In this document: positions 16,785-25,501 of the stretch, in pieces
Numbering within the stretch: the stretch's first letter is position 1
How the letters are laid out: each line of letters opens with the position of its first letter
Assembly: GCF_006363955.1 (NCBI RefSeq)
Contig: NZ_CP040948.1
Coordinates: forward strand, 1,178,001 to 1,242,000
Source: Methylophilus medardicus
GTDB taxonomy: Bacteria; Pseudomonadota; Gammaproteobacteria; Burkholderiales; Methylophilaceae
DNA: 64,000 bases
Reading direction: 5' to 3'
Notes under the pieces: model-generated
The model's input: only the letters and a program-made list of their open reading frames with translations
Told to the model about the DNA's origin: nothing
Databases searched by the model: none
Translations under genes and position numbers: made by a program

Positions 16785-17321
16785 ATGGATCATCAACAGT
16801 TTATTTTAGACAATTTAAAACGTATTTTAGACGTGACTGATAAGTCAAAAGCGGCTGAATTACTGAAATTGGTCGAGGAAGCAGGTTCCACATTTATCGG
16901 TGGTGCAGGTCGTTCACTGCTAGTTTCTCGCTTTTTTGCGATGCGTCTGGTGCATTCAGGTTACAGCGTTTACATGATTGGCGAAGTGGTCACCCCAGCC
17001 ATCAAAAAAGGCGATTTATTGATACTGGTATCTGGCTCTGGTGGTACAGCAACATTGTTGCCATTTGTGAAAAAAGCCAAAGAAGTTGGCGCTAAGCTGG
17101 TCGTGATCTCCATGAAGAAAACCTCAGCCATGGCAGATGTGGCAGATTTAGTGGTTCAAGTTGGTCAAGATGACAGCTTCCCATTGGTGAAAGGCATGCC
17201 AATGGGCGGTCAATTCGAATTATCTACCTTAGTATTCTTAGAAGGCGCGATTTCAGAATTGATTCACGCTAAAGGTCTGACTGAAGAAGGTATGCGCGCA
17301 TTGCATGCCAACTTAGAATAA
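16785..17321 (+). CDS. phi: 6-phospho-3-hexuloisomerase
   Basis: 178 residues, SIS-domain isomerase converting hexulose-6-phosphate to fructose-6-phosphate. Sugar-phosphate loops FIGGAGRSLLVSRFFAMRL and LVSGSGGTATLLPFVKKA and the C-terminal GQFELSTLVFLEGAI segment are typical. The ATG at 16785 follows an AGGAA site; an upstream in-frame GTG at 16740 lies inside the preceding terminator and is rejected. No strong promoter was seen between the hps terminator and this gene, so expression probably depends on readthrough. A strong terminator follows. Confidence 0.97.
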   Translation: MDHQQFILDNLKRILDVTDKSKAAELLKLVEEAGSTFIGGAGRSLLVSRFFAMRLVHSGYSVYMIGEVVTPAIKKGDLLILVSGSGGTATLLPFVKKAKEVGAKLVVISMKKTSAMADVADLVVQVGQDDSFPLVKGMPMGGQFELSTLVFLEGAISELIHAKGLTEEGMRALHANLE

Positions 17322-17343
17322 GTTTTTCAGTTGTGCTGTAAAC

Positions 17344-17371
17344 AAACCGGCCGCTTGGCCGGTTTTTTTAT
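17344..17371 (+). terminator. Terminator after phi
   Basis: AAACCGGCC / GGCCGGTTT with T7. It also overlaps the very end of the convergent HisA-like gene. Confidence 0.9.
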
Positions 17372-18075
17372 CTGGCTTGCTGATGGAGCGCTTGGCTTGT
17401 AATGTTTTTTTGGTGTAAAGCGCTGGCGACCAGCACACCTTCTGCGCCATGCCGCGATAGGGCATCTATGTCCGCCATGTTTCTAACACCGCCTGCGGCA
17501 TATAATCGTTGCTCGGGGTGTTGTTGTTTAAGCGAAGTGATTTGCGCGAGCGCCGGGCCTTGATTGGCGCCAACATGAGGCAAGTTCATGACAATGGTAG
17601 GTTGGCTCCACAGCGTTGAGTCAGTCATGAGCGGCGCGGGGCCATGAAAACCGTCCTGAAAAAAATCGAGTGACAACATACTTGGCCCAGCCACTGCACG
17701 CATCTTTTGATAGGTCTCAATATCGGGCAGAGACTCGCTTGCGATAATAGGCCGAATGCCCGCGTCTAGCCAAGGTGCAAGGGCTTCAACGCTGTTCAGG
17801 CCTGCATCTACCCACCATTCAATCCTGGGGTGGCTTGCCATCGCCTGTTGAATCAAAGCAATGTGATTTGGCCTATCGCAGTTGCCTGTAATCGCATTTA
17901 AATCCGCAATATACAAACAGTCAAACGCATAAACTTGTAAAATAGCATGGACGACATCGAGCAGGGCATGGCTATCTGTCAGTTGCGATTGAATCGCGCG
18001 ATAGTGTTGACGTTGCCCTTTTACCGCCTGTACCACTTGGCCATGCATTAAATCGATGACGGGAATAATATGCAC
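17368..18075 (-). CDS. HisA-like TIM-barrel protein of the H4MPT/methanofuran gene group
   Basis: 235 residues resembling phosphoribosylformimino-AICAR isomerase (HisA), in the group found beside tetrahydromethanopterin genes. The first strand HIIPVIDLMHGQVVQA, the second-half acidic strand SMLSLDFF and the phosphate-binding loops RLYAAGGVRNMADID and EGVLVASALHQ are visible. The start is GTG at 18075. Longer in-frame extensions have no sense, because the barrel begins at this point. The start codon directly abuts the ATG of the divergent ATP-grasp gene. Its substrate is not known; histidine biosynthesis is not suggested by the context. A sugar-phosphate isomerase role in cofactor synthesis is an inference. 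Confidence 0.82.
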   Translation of the reverse strand: MHIIPVIDLMHGQVVQAVKGQRQHYRAIQSQLTDSHALLDVVHAILQVYAFDCLYIADLNAITGNCDRPNHIALIQQAMASHPRIEWWVDAGLNSVEALAPWLDAGIRPIIASESLPDIETYQKMRAVAGPSMLSLDFFQDGFHGPAPLMTDSTLWSQPTIVMNLPHVGANQGPALAQITSLKQQHPEQRLYAAGGVRNMADIDALSRHGAEGVLVASALHQKNITSQALHQQAR

Positions 18076-19149
18076 AATAAATCTCGCTTGAAAATCTGGG
18101 TGTGTGAATACGTTAGCGCGGGTGGGCTGGCCGCTGTGCCTTTGCCAGCCAGTTTGCTGCAAGAGGGCTTGCTCATGCGAGACGCTTTGCTGGCTGACCT
18201 GCAGACGCTGGGAGTTGATTGTATCACCAGCCATGATTATCGCGTTGCGGCGCCCATGAATGTCTGTAGCTCGCCAATACACCCTTCTGATGATGCATTT
18301 GCGTATTGGCGCGCGTTATTGGCCACGGATGACATCGATGCTTGTTGGATCATTGCCCCTGAAACAGAGGGGGTTTTATATGATTTGCAGCAAATGGTCG
18401 CCGCAGCAGGCAAAATCTGGATAGGCTGCAGCGCCGAAGCGATACAGCAGACGGCGGCCAAATCTGTGATGGCCGACATTTGTCAGCAGGCAGGCATTGC
18501 GGTGCTCCCGTATGCGTTTCTTGCAAACACGTCCTCATTCGTTGAGCTACCCTGGTTTGACCTTGCCCAAGCCAGTGGCTGGGTGGTGAAGCCCGATGAC
18601 GGCGCGGGTTGTGAGTTTACTTATTACTTTAATAAAGTTAATGAAGTTATTGAATTTAAGTACAAAATTAAAATTAACGACCCTGCGCTTTATCGACGGT
18701 TGATCGTGCAACCCTATGTGTCGGGTCAAGCCTTGAGCATGTCAGTGTTGTCTACCATGGATCGGGTACAGGTCATCGCTGGGCATCAGCAAATAATCAA
18801 CATTGAATCAGGCGCGTTTTGCTTTGCGGGGGCAGGCGTGAACGAAGCAGTGGTACATTTACCAGCCATGCAACAGCTTGCTGAACAGATCAAACTTGCG
18901 ATCCCGGGGTTGGTTGCTTATTGGGGGGCAGATATGATCCTAACCGCTGATCATCAATGGATACTGGTAGAAATTAATCCGCGTTTAACCACGCCCTATA
19001 TTGGCTTATCTGCCTTGCTTTCGAAAAATCCCGCTGCATTAATCATGGATACCATCATACAAAATCAATTGCCTGCAGTGCAGGCCCGAGCATCTTCTAA
19101 GATCAGTTTAACTAAGACCGCCCCGACCAGAAAGACCCCCTCGATATGA
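18070..19149 (+). CDS. ATP-grasp ligase, MfnD-like
   Basis: 359 residues. The ATP-grasp fold shows the loop WVVKPDDGAGCEFTYYF and the metal site YWGADMILTADHQWILVEINPRLTTPYIGL. In methanogens the related MfnD joins glutamate to tyramine in methanofuran synthesis. Methylotrophs carry methylofuran with tyrosine and glutamates, so an amino-acid ligase is expected. ATGA overlap with the next gene (MfnF-like) indicates an operon. The ATG at 18070 has only a weak GGGA upstream and touches the divergent HisA-like start codon, leaving no intergenic promoter space. Assignment as MfnD-like is from fold, length and neighbours. Confidence 0.78.
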   Translation: MHNKSRLKIWVCEYVSAGGLAAVPLPASLLQEGLLMRDALLADLQTLGVDCITSHDYRVAAPMNVCSSPIHPSDDAFAYWRALLATDDIDACWIIAPETEGVLYDLQQMVAAAGKIWIGCSAEAIQQTAAKSVMADICQQAGIAVLPYAFLANTSSFVELPWFDLAQASGWVVKPDDGAGCEFTYYFNKVNEVIEFKYKIKINDPALYRRLIVQPYVSGQALSMSVLSTMDRVQVIAGHQQIINIESGAFCFAGAGVNEAVVHLPAMQQLAEQIKLAIPGLVAYWGADMILTADHQWILVEINPRLTTPYIGLSALLSKNPAALIMDTIIQNQLPAVQARASSKISLTKTAPTRKTPSI

Positions 19150-20216
19150 AGCCTCGTGTGATTGGCTGGGATATCGGTGGCGCCCATGTGAAAGCCGTAA
19201 TGCTTGATGAGCAGGGGCAAGTGGTGCGCGTGTTACAGCTGCCGTGTGCGTTGTGGAAAGGGCTGCCCTTATTGGAAGAGGCAATTGAGCAAGTGTTGCG
19301 TCGTTGGCAAATAGCGCCTGACGCCTGTCAGCACGCGGTGACCATGACCGGTGAGCTGGTTGATTTATTTGAAAACCGTTTGCAGGGCGTGCGCGCTATT
19401 GCACTCACTGTGCAGCGCGATTTACCCCATGCGACATTTTATATGGCCTCAGCCATGCAGGGCGCTCGGTTTACCGCGCAGGTCGTTGGCCTTGAAACGC
19501 ATGTAGCATCGATGAACTGGCATGCCTCGGCGCAATGTCTAGCAACAATATTGGCTGACCACGCAATCTTGGTGGTCGATATTGGCAGTACGACCAGCGA
19601 TATCAGCTATTGCGACCAACAGCAAGTGTTGGCGGCTGGATGGACAGACGCTGAGCGCATGGCGAATCAGAGCTTACTTTATACCGGTGTGGTGCGAACC
19701 CCGTTAATGGCGCTCGGTCCTAGTATTGGGTGGTCGCCGTCAGGGCAGGCGGATTCGCAAATGCGCCACATTGCAGCGGAGTATTTTGCGACCGCGGCAG
19801 ATGTTTATCGTTTGCTAGGCGAGTTATCTCCTAGTCATGATCTTGCCGATACCGCCGATGGTCAAGGCCGATCCGCCCGAGAAACGATGCGCCGTCTGGC
19901 TCGGATGGTAGGGCATGATGTAGAGGATCACGACGACAGGACTTGGCATGCATTGGCAGCGGCCTTTAAAAGCACCCAATTGCAAGCCTTGCAGCTGGCC
20001 ATTGAGGCGGCGATCTCTCGGGCCCACAATCCCCCGATGCGCATAGTGGGGTTGGGGGCTGGCAGCTTTTTAGTCGCCCAGTTGGCGCAGACGCTGCAAA
20101 TAGCGTATCAACCTGCCTCGGCTTTCATCGCGGCAGGGGATGCAGAACTAAATATTGAGGCCGAGGTTTGTTTCCCGGCCTATGCAGTAGCGAGGTTGTG
20201 GCAAGCATGGCATTAA
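19146..20216 (+). CDS. Hydantoinase/oxoprolinase-like protein, MfnF-like (H4MPT-linked C1 transfer pathway protein)
   Basis: 356 residues of the ASKHA-type Hydantoinase_A superfamily. Glycine loops are IGWDIGGAHVKAVMLDEQG, ILVVDIGSTTSDIS and IVGLGAGSFLVAQLAQ. This family co-occurs with tetrahydromethanopterin genes. In methanogens MfnF couples the aminomethyl-furan unit to tyramine during methanofuran synthesis. It starts within the ATP-grasp stop codon (ATGA) and ends ten bases inside pabB, so it is tightly coupled to both. The precise reaction here is inferred from the archaeal family. Confidence 0.83.
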   Translation: MKPRVIGWDIGGAHVKAVMLDEQGQVVRVLQLPCALWKGLPLLEEAIEQVLRRWQIAPDACQHAVTMTGELVDLFENRLQGVRAIALTVQRDLPHATFYMASAMQGARFTAQVVGLETHVASMNWHASAQCLATILADHAILVVDIGSTTSDISYCDQQQVLAAGWTDAERMANQSLLYTGVVRTPLMALGPSIGWSPSGQADSQMRHIAAEYFATAADVYRLLGELSPSHDLADTADGQGRSARETMRRLARMVGHDVEDHDDRTWHALAAAFKSTQLQALQLAIEAAISRAHNPPMRIVGLGAGSFLVAQLAQTLQIAYQPASAFIAAGDAELNIEAEVCFPAYAVARLWQAWH

Positions 20217-21634
20217 CGACATTGGAATTACCTTATGCCGAGGGCATGGTCTGGTTTAAAAAAGTCCGGCACCTAGCCTGGCCAATGTTGCTTGAGAGCG
20301 GGCGCGTGGATGCCGCAAGCGCGCAAGCCACCGTGGATGAAGAAGTCGGCCTTGGCGCGCGCTTTGACATCGTTGTTGCAGCGCCCGTCGCCAAGATTAT
20401 GCATCGCCATCCCACGACGCAAGTGCACGCCAATCAAACGATACACCACACAGAAGAGAATCCGTTTCAGGTCATTCAGCAATGGTTAACCCCGCATGCG
20501 GTTGATCGGGTGGCAGATATCCCCTTTGCAGGGGGCGCGCTAGGCTATTTTGCATACGACCTAGGGCGCAGTATTGAAAGATTGCCAACGCTGGCAGCAG
20601 AGGATGCGCCAGTGCCTGAATTAATGGTCGGTATCTATGATTGGGCAATCGTGGTCGATCATCACCTTGGACGCAGCAGCTTGGTATCGCATGCGCGCTT
20701 TAGCGACCATGCAACACTGCATGCATTGCATCAATCGCTCTTGCAGTCATCACCGGCGCCTGAACCAGTTGCTTTTAAGGTGACAGGAGACCTACAGCAC
20801 AACATGGATCAGGCCGCTTATGCGCTTGCTTTTCAAAAAGTAAAAAACTACATTCGTGCCGGTGACTGCTATCAGATCAATCTGGCACAACGCTTTGCCG
20901 TGTCAGTCAGCGGAGATCCTTGCCTAGCCTATGATCACTTTAGACGATTGAGTCGCGCGCCCTTTATGGCTTATTTGCAGCTAGAAGACACAGCGGGTGC
21001 GCCGTTGGCTGTCCTATCAATGTCGCCAGAACGTTTTTTGCAGGTGATTGACCGCAAAGTAGAAACCCGCCCAATCAAGGGCACGCGGCCACGCCATGCT
21101 GACCCCGTGCTGGATGCGCAAGCCGCCGAAGAGCTATTGCAAAGCGAAAAGGATAGGGCAGAAAATCTAATGATCGTTGATTTGCTGCGTAACGATATTG
21201 GCAAGGTCTGCGAGGTCGGATCAGTGAAGGTGGATGCGTTATTCAAATTGCAACGCTTTACCAATGTGCATCATATGGTGAGCATTGTGCGCGGCTTGCT
21301 GGCAGCGAAGTTTGACGCGTTGAATTTATTACGTGGATGCTTTCCTGGCGGCTCGATTACCGGCGCGCCAAAGTTAAGAGCGATGGAGATTATTGAGGAG
21401 CTAGAGCCACATCGGCGCGGCATTTATTGTGGCAGCATCGGCTATATTGGGTTTGATGGTAGTATGGACACCAATATCGCGATAAGAACTGCAGTGATCA
21501 GCAATGGCAGCATGCGATTTTTTGCAGGGGGCGGGGTAGTCGCCGATTCTGATTGCAGCAAAGAATACCAAGAAACTTTTGATAAAGCCTCACAGTTTTT
21601 CAAGCTGGTGGCCCATTTTAAAACAACAAACTAA
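20207..21634 (+). CDS. pabB: Aminodeoxychorismate synthase component I (PabB)
   Basis: 475 residues. Chorismate-utilising enzyme that makes 4-amino-4-deoxychorismate, the p-aminobenzoate precursor. The signature PIKGT (K291) separates PabB from anthranilate synthase, which has PIAGT. AGDCYQINLAQRF, the ENLMIVDLLRND box, and FPGGSITGAPKLRAMEIIEELE are present. The ATG at 20207 overlaps the preceding gene by ten bases. p-Aminobenzoate feeds both folate and tetrahydromethanopterin, so its place inside an mfn-like operon suggests a pool dedicated to the latter (inference). No pabA or pabC is adjacent. Confidence 0.94.
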   Translation: MALTTLELPYAEGMVWFKKVRHLAWPMLLESGRVDAASAQATVDEEVGLGARFDIVVAAPVAKIMHRHPTTQVHANQTIHHTEENPFQVIQQWLTPHAVDRVADIPFAGGALGYFAYDLGRSIERLPTLAAEDAPVPELMVGIYDWAIVVDHHLGRSSLVSHARFSDHATLHALHQSLLQSSPAPEPVAFKVTGDLQHNMDQAAYALAFQKVKNYIRAGDCYQINLAQRFAVSVSGDPCLAYDHFRRLSRAPFMAYLQLEDTAGAPLAVLSMSPERFLQVIDRKVETRPIKGTRPRHADPVLDAQAAEELLQSEKDRAENLMIVDLLRNDIGKVCEVGSVKVDALFKLQRFTNVHHMVSIVRGLLAAKFDALNLLRGCFPGGSITGAPKLRAMEIIEELEPHRRGIYCGSIGYIGFDGSMDTNIAIRTAVISNGSMRFFAGGGVVADSDCSKEYQETFDKASQFFKLVAHFKTTN

Positions 21635-21649
21635 GTCAGGAACTCAATC

Positions 21650-22324
21650 ATGTGGGTGATCAAGCTAGGGGGTAGCGTGACACACTATGAAAGCTTGGTT
21701 CAGTGGTTGCAACTGGTTGTCCGTTGGGGCGACGGTAAAGTCATCATTGTGCCGGGTGGCGGGGTCTATGCGGATGCGGTTCGCACCTTTCAAAACATGC
21801 GTGCGGCCCTCCCAGACGGCCATATTGATGACCAGCAGGCACATGCTTTAGCGATCTACGCGATGGACCAAATGGCCCGTAGTCTGGTTGCCATGGTTCC
21901 GGCGCTGACACTGGTGCGTAATCCTCTTGAAATTGCTGAAAGTGGCTGGCAGCACCGTGGTCTGGTGTGGCTGCCCAGCGAAATGGCCTTGAACAGCGCG
22001 TTTGCAAATGACCACGTGTTATCGGAAACTTGGGATATCACGTCTGATAGTTTGGCCGCATGGCTGGCATGGCAGCTCGAGGCTTGTCAATTGTTACTAG
22101 TGAAGTCAGATGCGCAGATCTTGCAAGAGAAGCCCACTTTTACGCTGGCAAATTTGCAATCCATGGGCATACTAGATCAGGGGTTATCGGGCCTATTGTC
22201 ACAGGCAACCTTCCAAACATCGGTGGTCCATCAGTCTCAACATACATTGTTTGCGCAAGGGTTTGATGCACAGTTGCTTCATGACCATGTCTTGCATGAC
22301 GGCCCTGTGATACCTATCAAATAG
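21650..22324 (+). CDS. Amino-acid-kinase-fold protein, MfnE-like
   Basis: 224 residues with an N-terminal WVIKLGGSV phosphate loop, VIIVPGGGVYADAVR, and the C-terminal nucleotide region (WDITSDSLAAWLAWQL, LLLVKSDAQIL). These mark the amino acid kinase fold. In methanogens MfnE converts aminomethyl-furanmethanol phosphate to the diphosphate before coupling by MfnF. Last gene of the mfnD-mfnF-pabB-mfnE-like operon, 15 bases after pabB. It ends six bases before the convergent RND gene with no visible terminator between them. Confidence 0.8.
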   Translation: MWVIKLGGSVTHYESLVQWLQLVVRWGDGKVIIVPGGGVYADAVRTFQNMRAALPDGHIDDQQAHALAIYAMDQMARSLVAMVPALTLVRNPLEIAESGWQHRGLVWLPSEMALNSAFANDHVLSETWDITSDSLAAWLAWQLEACQLLLVKSDAQILQEKPTFTLANLQSMGILDQGLSGLLSQATFQTSVVHQSQHTLFAQGFDAQLLHDHVLHDGPVIPIK

Positions 22325-22330
22325 GGTTGC

Positions 22331-25300
22331 TCACGCCGTTGTGTCGTTTTTTTCAAAGCGGCCAAAATGTAACATGATGGTCGGTAAAATTAATAAGTTA
22401 AGAATCGTTGAAGAGATCAGGCCGCCGACAATAATCGTGGCCATCGGCCCTTCAATCTCACGTCCGGGTTCACCGCTACCCACTGCCAAAGGCAATAAGC
22501 CCAATGCTGTGACTAATGCCGTCATTAACACCGAAGGCAAGCGCTCAGACGCACCTTGAATGCAAGTGTCAAGGTTCCATGTGTAGCCTTCCTTGTCGAC
22601 CAAATGCTGAAAATGAGACACCATCATGATGGAGTTGCGCAGCGTAATGCCAAACAAAGTGACAAAACCAACCAACGTGCCGACCGAAATCCAGCCACCG
22701 GTAAAAAACGTTGCGATGACACCTCCGATCAAAGCGAAAGGCAAATTCGCAAAGGTGAGCATGAGGTTACGCAAGCGGCCAAAGGCAATATAGAGCATGA
22801 GAAAGATTGCCACGCCAGCGACCAGCGAGTGAATCATTAAATCTTTGCGTGATTGTGCATTGGCTTCTGCTTCGCCTGAAAATTCTAGATAGTTACCCGG
22901 ATGTAGTTGAAGCTTTTGATGCAAGCTGCCACGGATCTCGTCAAGCAATAACGCCTGATCGCGACCAACCATATTCGCCGTGATGGTTTGAATCCGCTTG
23001 GCACCTGCGTGCAAGATTTTAGATCGCCCACCTTCTTGAGCGATATAGGCCACATCTGACAGCTTTAGCATTTGGCCTTCGGCATTAAAAATGGGAATAT
23101 TTCGCATGTCTGCGATGTCATCGCGCGACGCATCATTCAGTAATACGCTCACGCCGATAGAGCGATTGCCCATGTAGACATGGTTGACCGGCACCCCCTC
23201 GTAACACGCTCTGACGGTGTCCAGAACGTCCACCGGATGTAGTCCCCATAGTGCAAGTTTTTCTTGCTTGAGGCGGATGACGATTTCTGGGGTTTCTGGC
23301 GGCGATTGCACCATGACATCGCGCACGCCGCGAATGCCGCCCAACAGGGTAGCCACTTTTTGTGCGTCTCTATCCAGGGCGTCGAGATCTTGTCCAAAAA
23401 TGTTGATCACCAAGCCAGCCGCATAGCCTGAGATGGTCTCTTCAATGCGCTCGGTGAGAAAAGTATTGACCGCAAAATTAGCGCCGACAAAGCCCAGCTC
23501 GACTTTGCCATCTTGATCATCATCTTCTGCCTCTCCGGCAAGCTCTTCACGGATATCATGAAATATACGCGCTTGTTCTTTACCGGACACGGTGCCGATT
23601 TCGACTTCAAACTCACTGTAATGGGTACCAAAAGTATCCGCGGCATTGGGCGCTCGACCCACCCACTGTGCAACACTTTTCACCCCGGGAATTTCCAGCA
23701 GAACCTTAGTCACTTGATTGCCTAGTTTGAGCGACTGGATTTCTGAGGTGCCGGGCACCGTGGTCATGTGTAAAATGTAATGGCCTTCGCGCAGGGCCGG
23801 AATGAACTGACTTCGGAATAGCGGCAAGATTGCTAAACCAAGCGCAATGCAGATGAAACTAGAAATAAGGATAAGTTTGTAGCGGTGTTCAATTTGGTGC
23901 AGTAATTTAACATAGCGTTGTTTTAACCACCGCAACACCGGCGAGTCTTCATTGGTCAGAGGCGCGTTAGCCAACAAAGCATAGCAGAGGGCAGGGGTGA
24001 GCGTGAGTGCGACTGCCAGCGAGGCCAAAATGGCTGAAATATAGGCATAACCCAAAGGCGCAAACAATTTACCAGCCACACCAGATAGCGTGAGTAGCGG
24101 CAAAAATACCAAGGCCACAATAATCGTGGCATAAACCACCGATCCACGTACCTCCATCGATGCTTGGAACACGACTTGTGAAGGCGGTAGTGGCTGTGCC
24201 AATAAGCGGTTTTCGCGCAAACGACGGAAAATATTTTCCGTATCGATAATCGCATCATCGACCACTTCCCCTAATGCGATCGCTAGTCCGCCCAACACCA
24301 TAATGTTCAGCCCCACCCCATACTGATAAAGCACCACAATGGCAGTCAACAGAGAGAGTGGAATTGCCGTCGCAGAAATAAGGGCGGTACGCACATTGAA
24401 TAAAAATGCGAATAGCACCAGCACGACCAAAAAAGAGCCGATCAGAATGTCAGTGCGCAAACTATGGATAGCCGTTTCAATAAAGTTAGCCGGCCGGAAT
24501 AAGCCCTCGTGCAAGGTGACATTTTGTGCATTCAGACTGGGTTTGATGTCGGTCAGCTTACGCTCGAGCAACTGTGTGAGGGCATACACGTTCGCCCCTA
24601 GCTGTCCTTGCACAGACAAATAGACGGCTGGTTTGCCATTGACCGCCGCAGCGCTGATAGAGGGCGCGGCGCCTTCGGCAACTTCAGCGACATCGCCGAT
24701 CCGAATGGTACGACCAAGTTTACGTAACAGCGTAATATTGGCCAGTTGCAGCGGCGTCGTGGTTTGACCCTGCGTGTTCAATATCATGCGTTGATTGTCA
24801 TTTTGAACATAGCCGGCCCCGCGCACTCCTGTCGCGCGGTTGGCGGCATTCACCACATCTTGCACATTTAACTGGTACAACATCAATTTGCGCGGATCAA
24901 TTTTGATCTGAAATTGACGAACGTCGCCGCCATAGACATTGATGTCGGCAACGCCCGGAATCGCCATCAAATGTGGCGTCAAATGCCAATCAACTAGTGT
25001 ACGCAATTGCATTAATGACAATTTGTCGGAAGTCACGCCTATGCCCATCACCGTACTCGCTGAAGAGGTCAGCGGTGTGATGTTGGGCACAATGCCAGGC
25101 GGTAACTGGCTACCCAGCATATTTAAATGCTCGGCGACGATTTGTCGATTGCGGTAAATGTCTGATTTGTCCTGAAAAATCACAGTGACAATCGATAACC
25201 CGGGGATGGATTGCGAGCGCAGACTCTTGATACCGATGGCCCCTGAAATGACATTTTCAATGGGTTGGGTGACCAATTTTTCGACCAGACTGGCAGATAA

Positions 25301-25465
25301 ACCGGGCGATTCGGTCTGAATCACTACTTGTGTTGGCGCAAACTCAGGAAAGACGTTTAAATCGCTTTGCGTAAGGCTGTAAGACCCATAAACAACCACC
25401 AGTAGGGCGAGGCCTATCATCACGCCATAAAAACGAATGGCAAATCTGACCAGTGCCGACATCAT
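22331..25465 (-). CDS. RND efflux pump, CzcA/CusA-like (HME subfamily)
   Basis: About 1044 residues with twelve membrane helices in two halves and large periplasmic loops, the normal RND layout. The TM4 proton-relay signature reads LGEVVDDAIIDTENIFRRL (around residues 398-416), the heavy-metal efflux type with paired Asp and a Glu. It is the last gene of a tolC-hlyD-rnd operon. I chose the ATG at 25465 (ATGATG) because AGGTG lies five bases upstream; an in-frame GTG at 25489 has no site. The metal is unknown and no metal sensor regulator lies nearby. Confidence 0.92.
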   Translation of the reverse strand: MMSALVRFAIRFYGVMIGLALLVVVYGSYSLTQSDLNVFPEFAPTQVVIQTESPGLSASLVEKLVTQPIENVISGAIGIKSLRSQSIPGLSIVTVIFQDKSDIYRNRQIVAEHLNMLGSQLPPGIVPNITPLTSSASTVMGIGVTSDKLSLMQLRTLVDWHLTPHLMAIPGVADINVYGGDVRQFQIKIDPRKLMLYQLNVQDVVNAANRATGVRGAGYVQNDNQRMILNTQGQTTTPLQLANITLLRKLGRTIRIGDVAEVAEGAAPSISAAAVNGKPAVYLSVQGQLGANVYALTQLLERKLTDIKPSLNAQNVTLHEGLFRPANFIETAIHSLRTDILIGSFLVVLVLFAFLFNVRTALISATAIPLSLLTAIVVLYQYGVGLNIMVLGGLAIALGEVVDDAIIDTENIFRRLRENRLLAQPLPPSQVVFQASMEVRGSVVYATIIVALVFLPLLTLSGVAGKLFAPLGYAYISAILASLAVALTLTPALCYALLANAPLTNEDSPVLRWLKQRYVKLLHQIEHRYKLILISSFICIALGLAILPLFRSQFIPALREGHYILHMTTVPGTSEIQSLKLGNQVTKVLLEIPGVKSVAQWVGRAPNAADTFGTHYSEFEVEIGTVSGKEQARIFHDIREELAGEAEDDDQDGKVELGFVGANFAVNTFLTERIEETISGYAAGLVINIFGQDLDALDRDAQKVATLLGGIRGVRDVMVQSPPETPEIVIRLKQEKLALWGLHPVDVLDTVRACYEGVPVNHVYMGNRSIGVSVLLNDASRDDIADMRNIPIFNAEGQMLKLSDVAYIAQEGGRSKILHAGAKRIQTITANMVGRDQALLLDEIRGSLHQKLQLHPGNYLEFSGEAEANAQSRKDLMIHSLVAGVAIFLMLYIAFGRLRNLMLTFANLPFALIGGVIATFFTGGWISVGTLVGFVTLFGITLRNSIMMVSHFQHLVDKEGYTWNLDTCIQGASERLPSVLMTALVTALGLLPLAVGSGEPGREIEGPMATIIVGGLISSTILNLLILPTIMLHFGRFEKNDTTA

Positions 25466-25501
25466 GCCAGCACCTGCTGCGCAGCGCACAATGGTAGTCG
25501 A

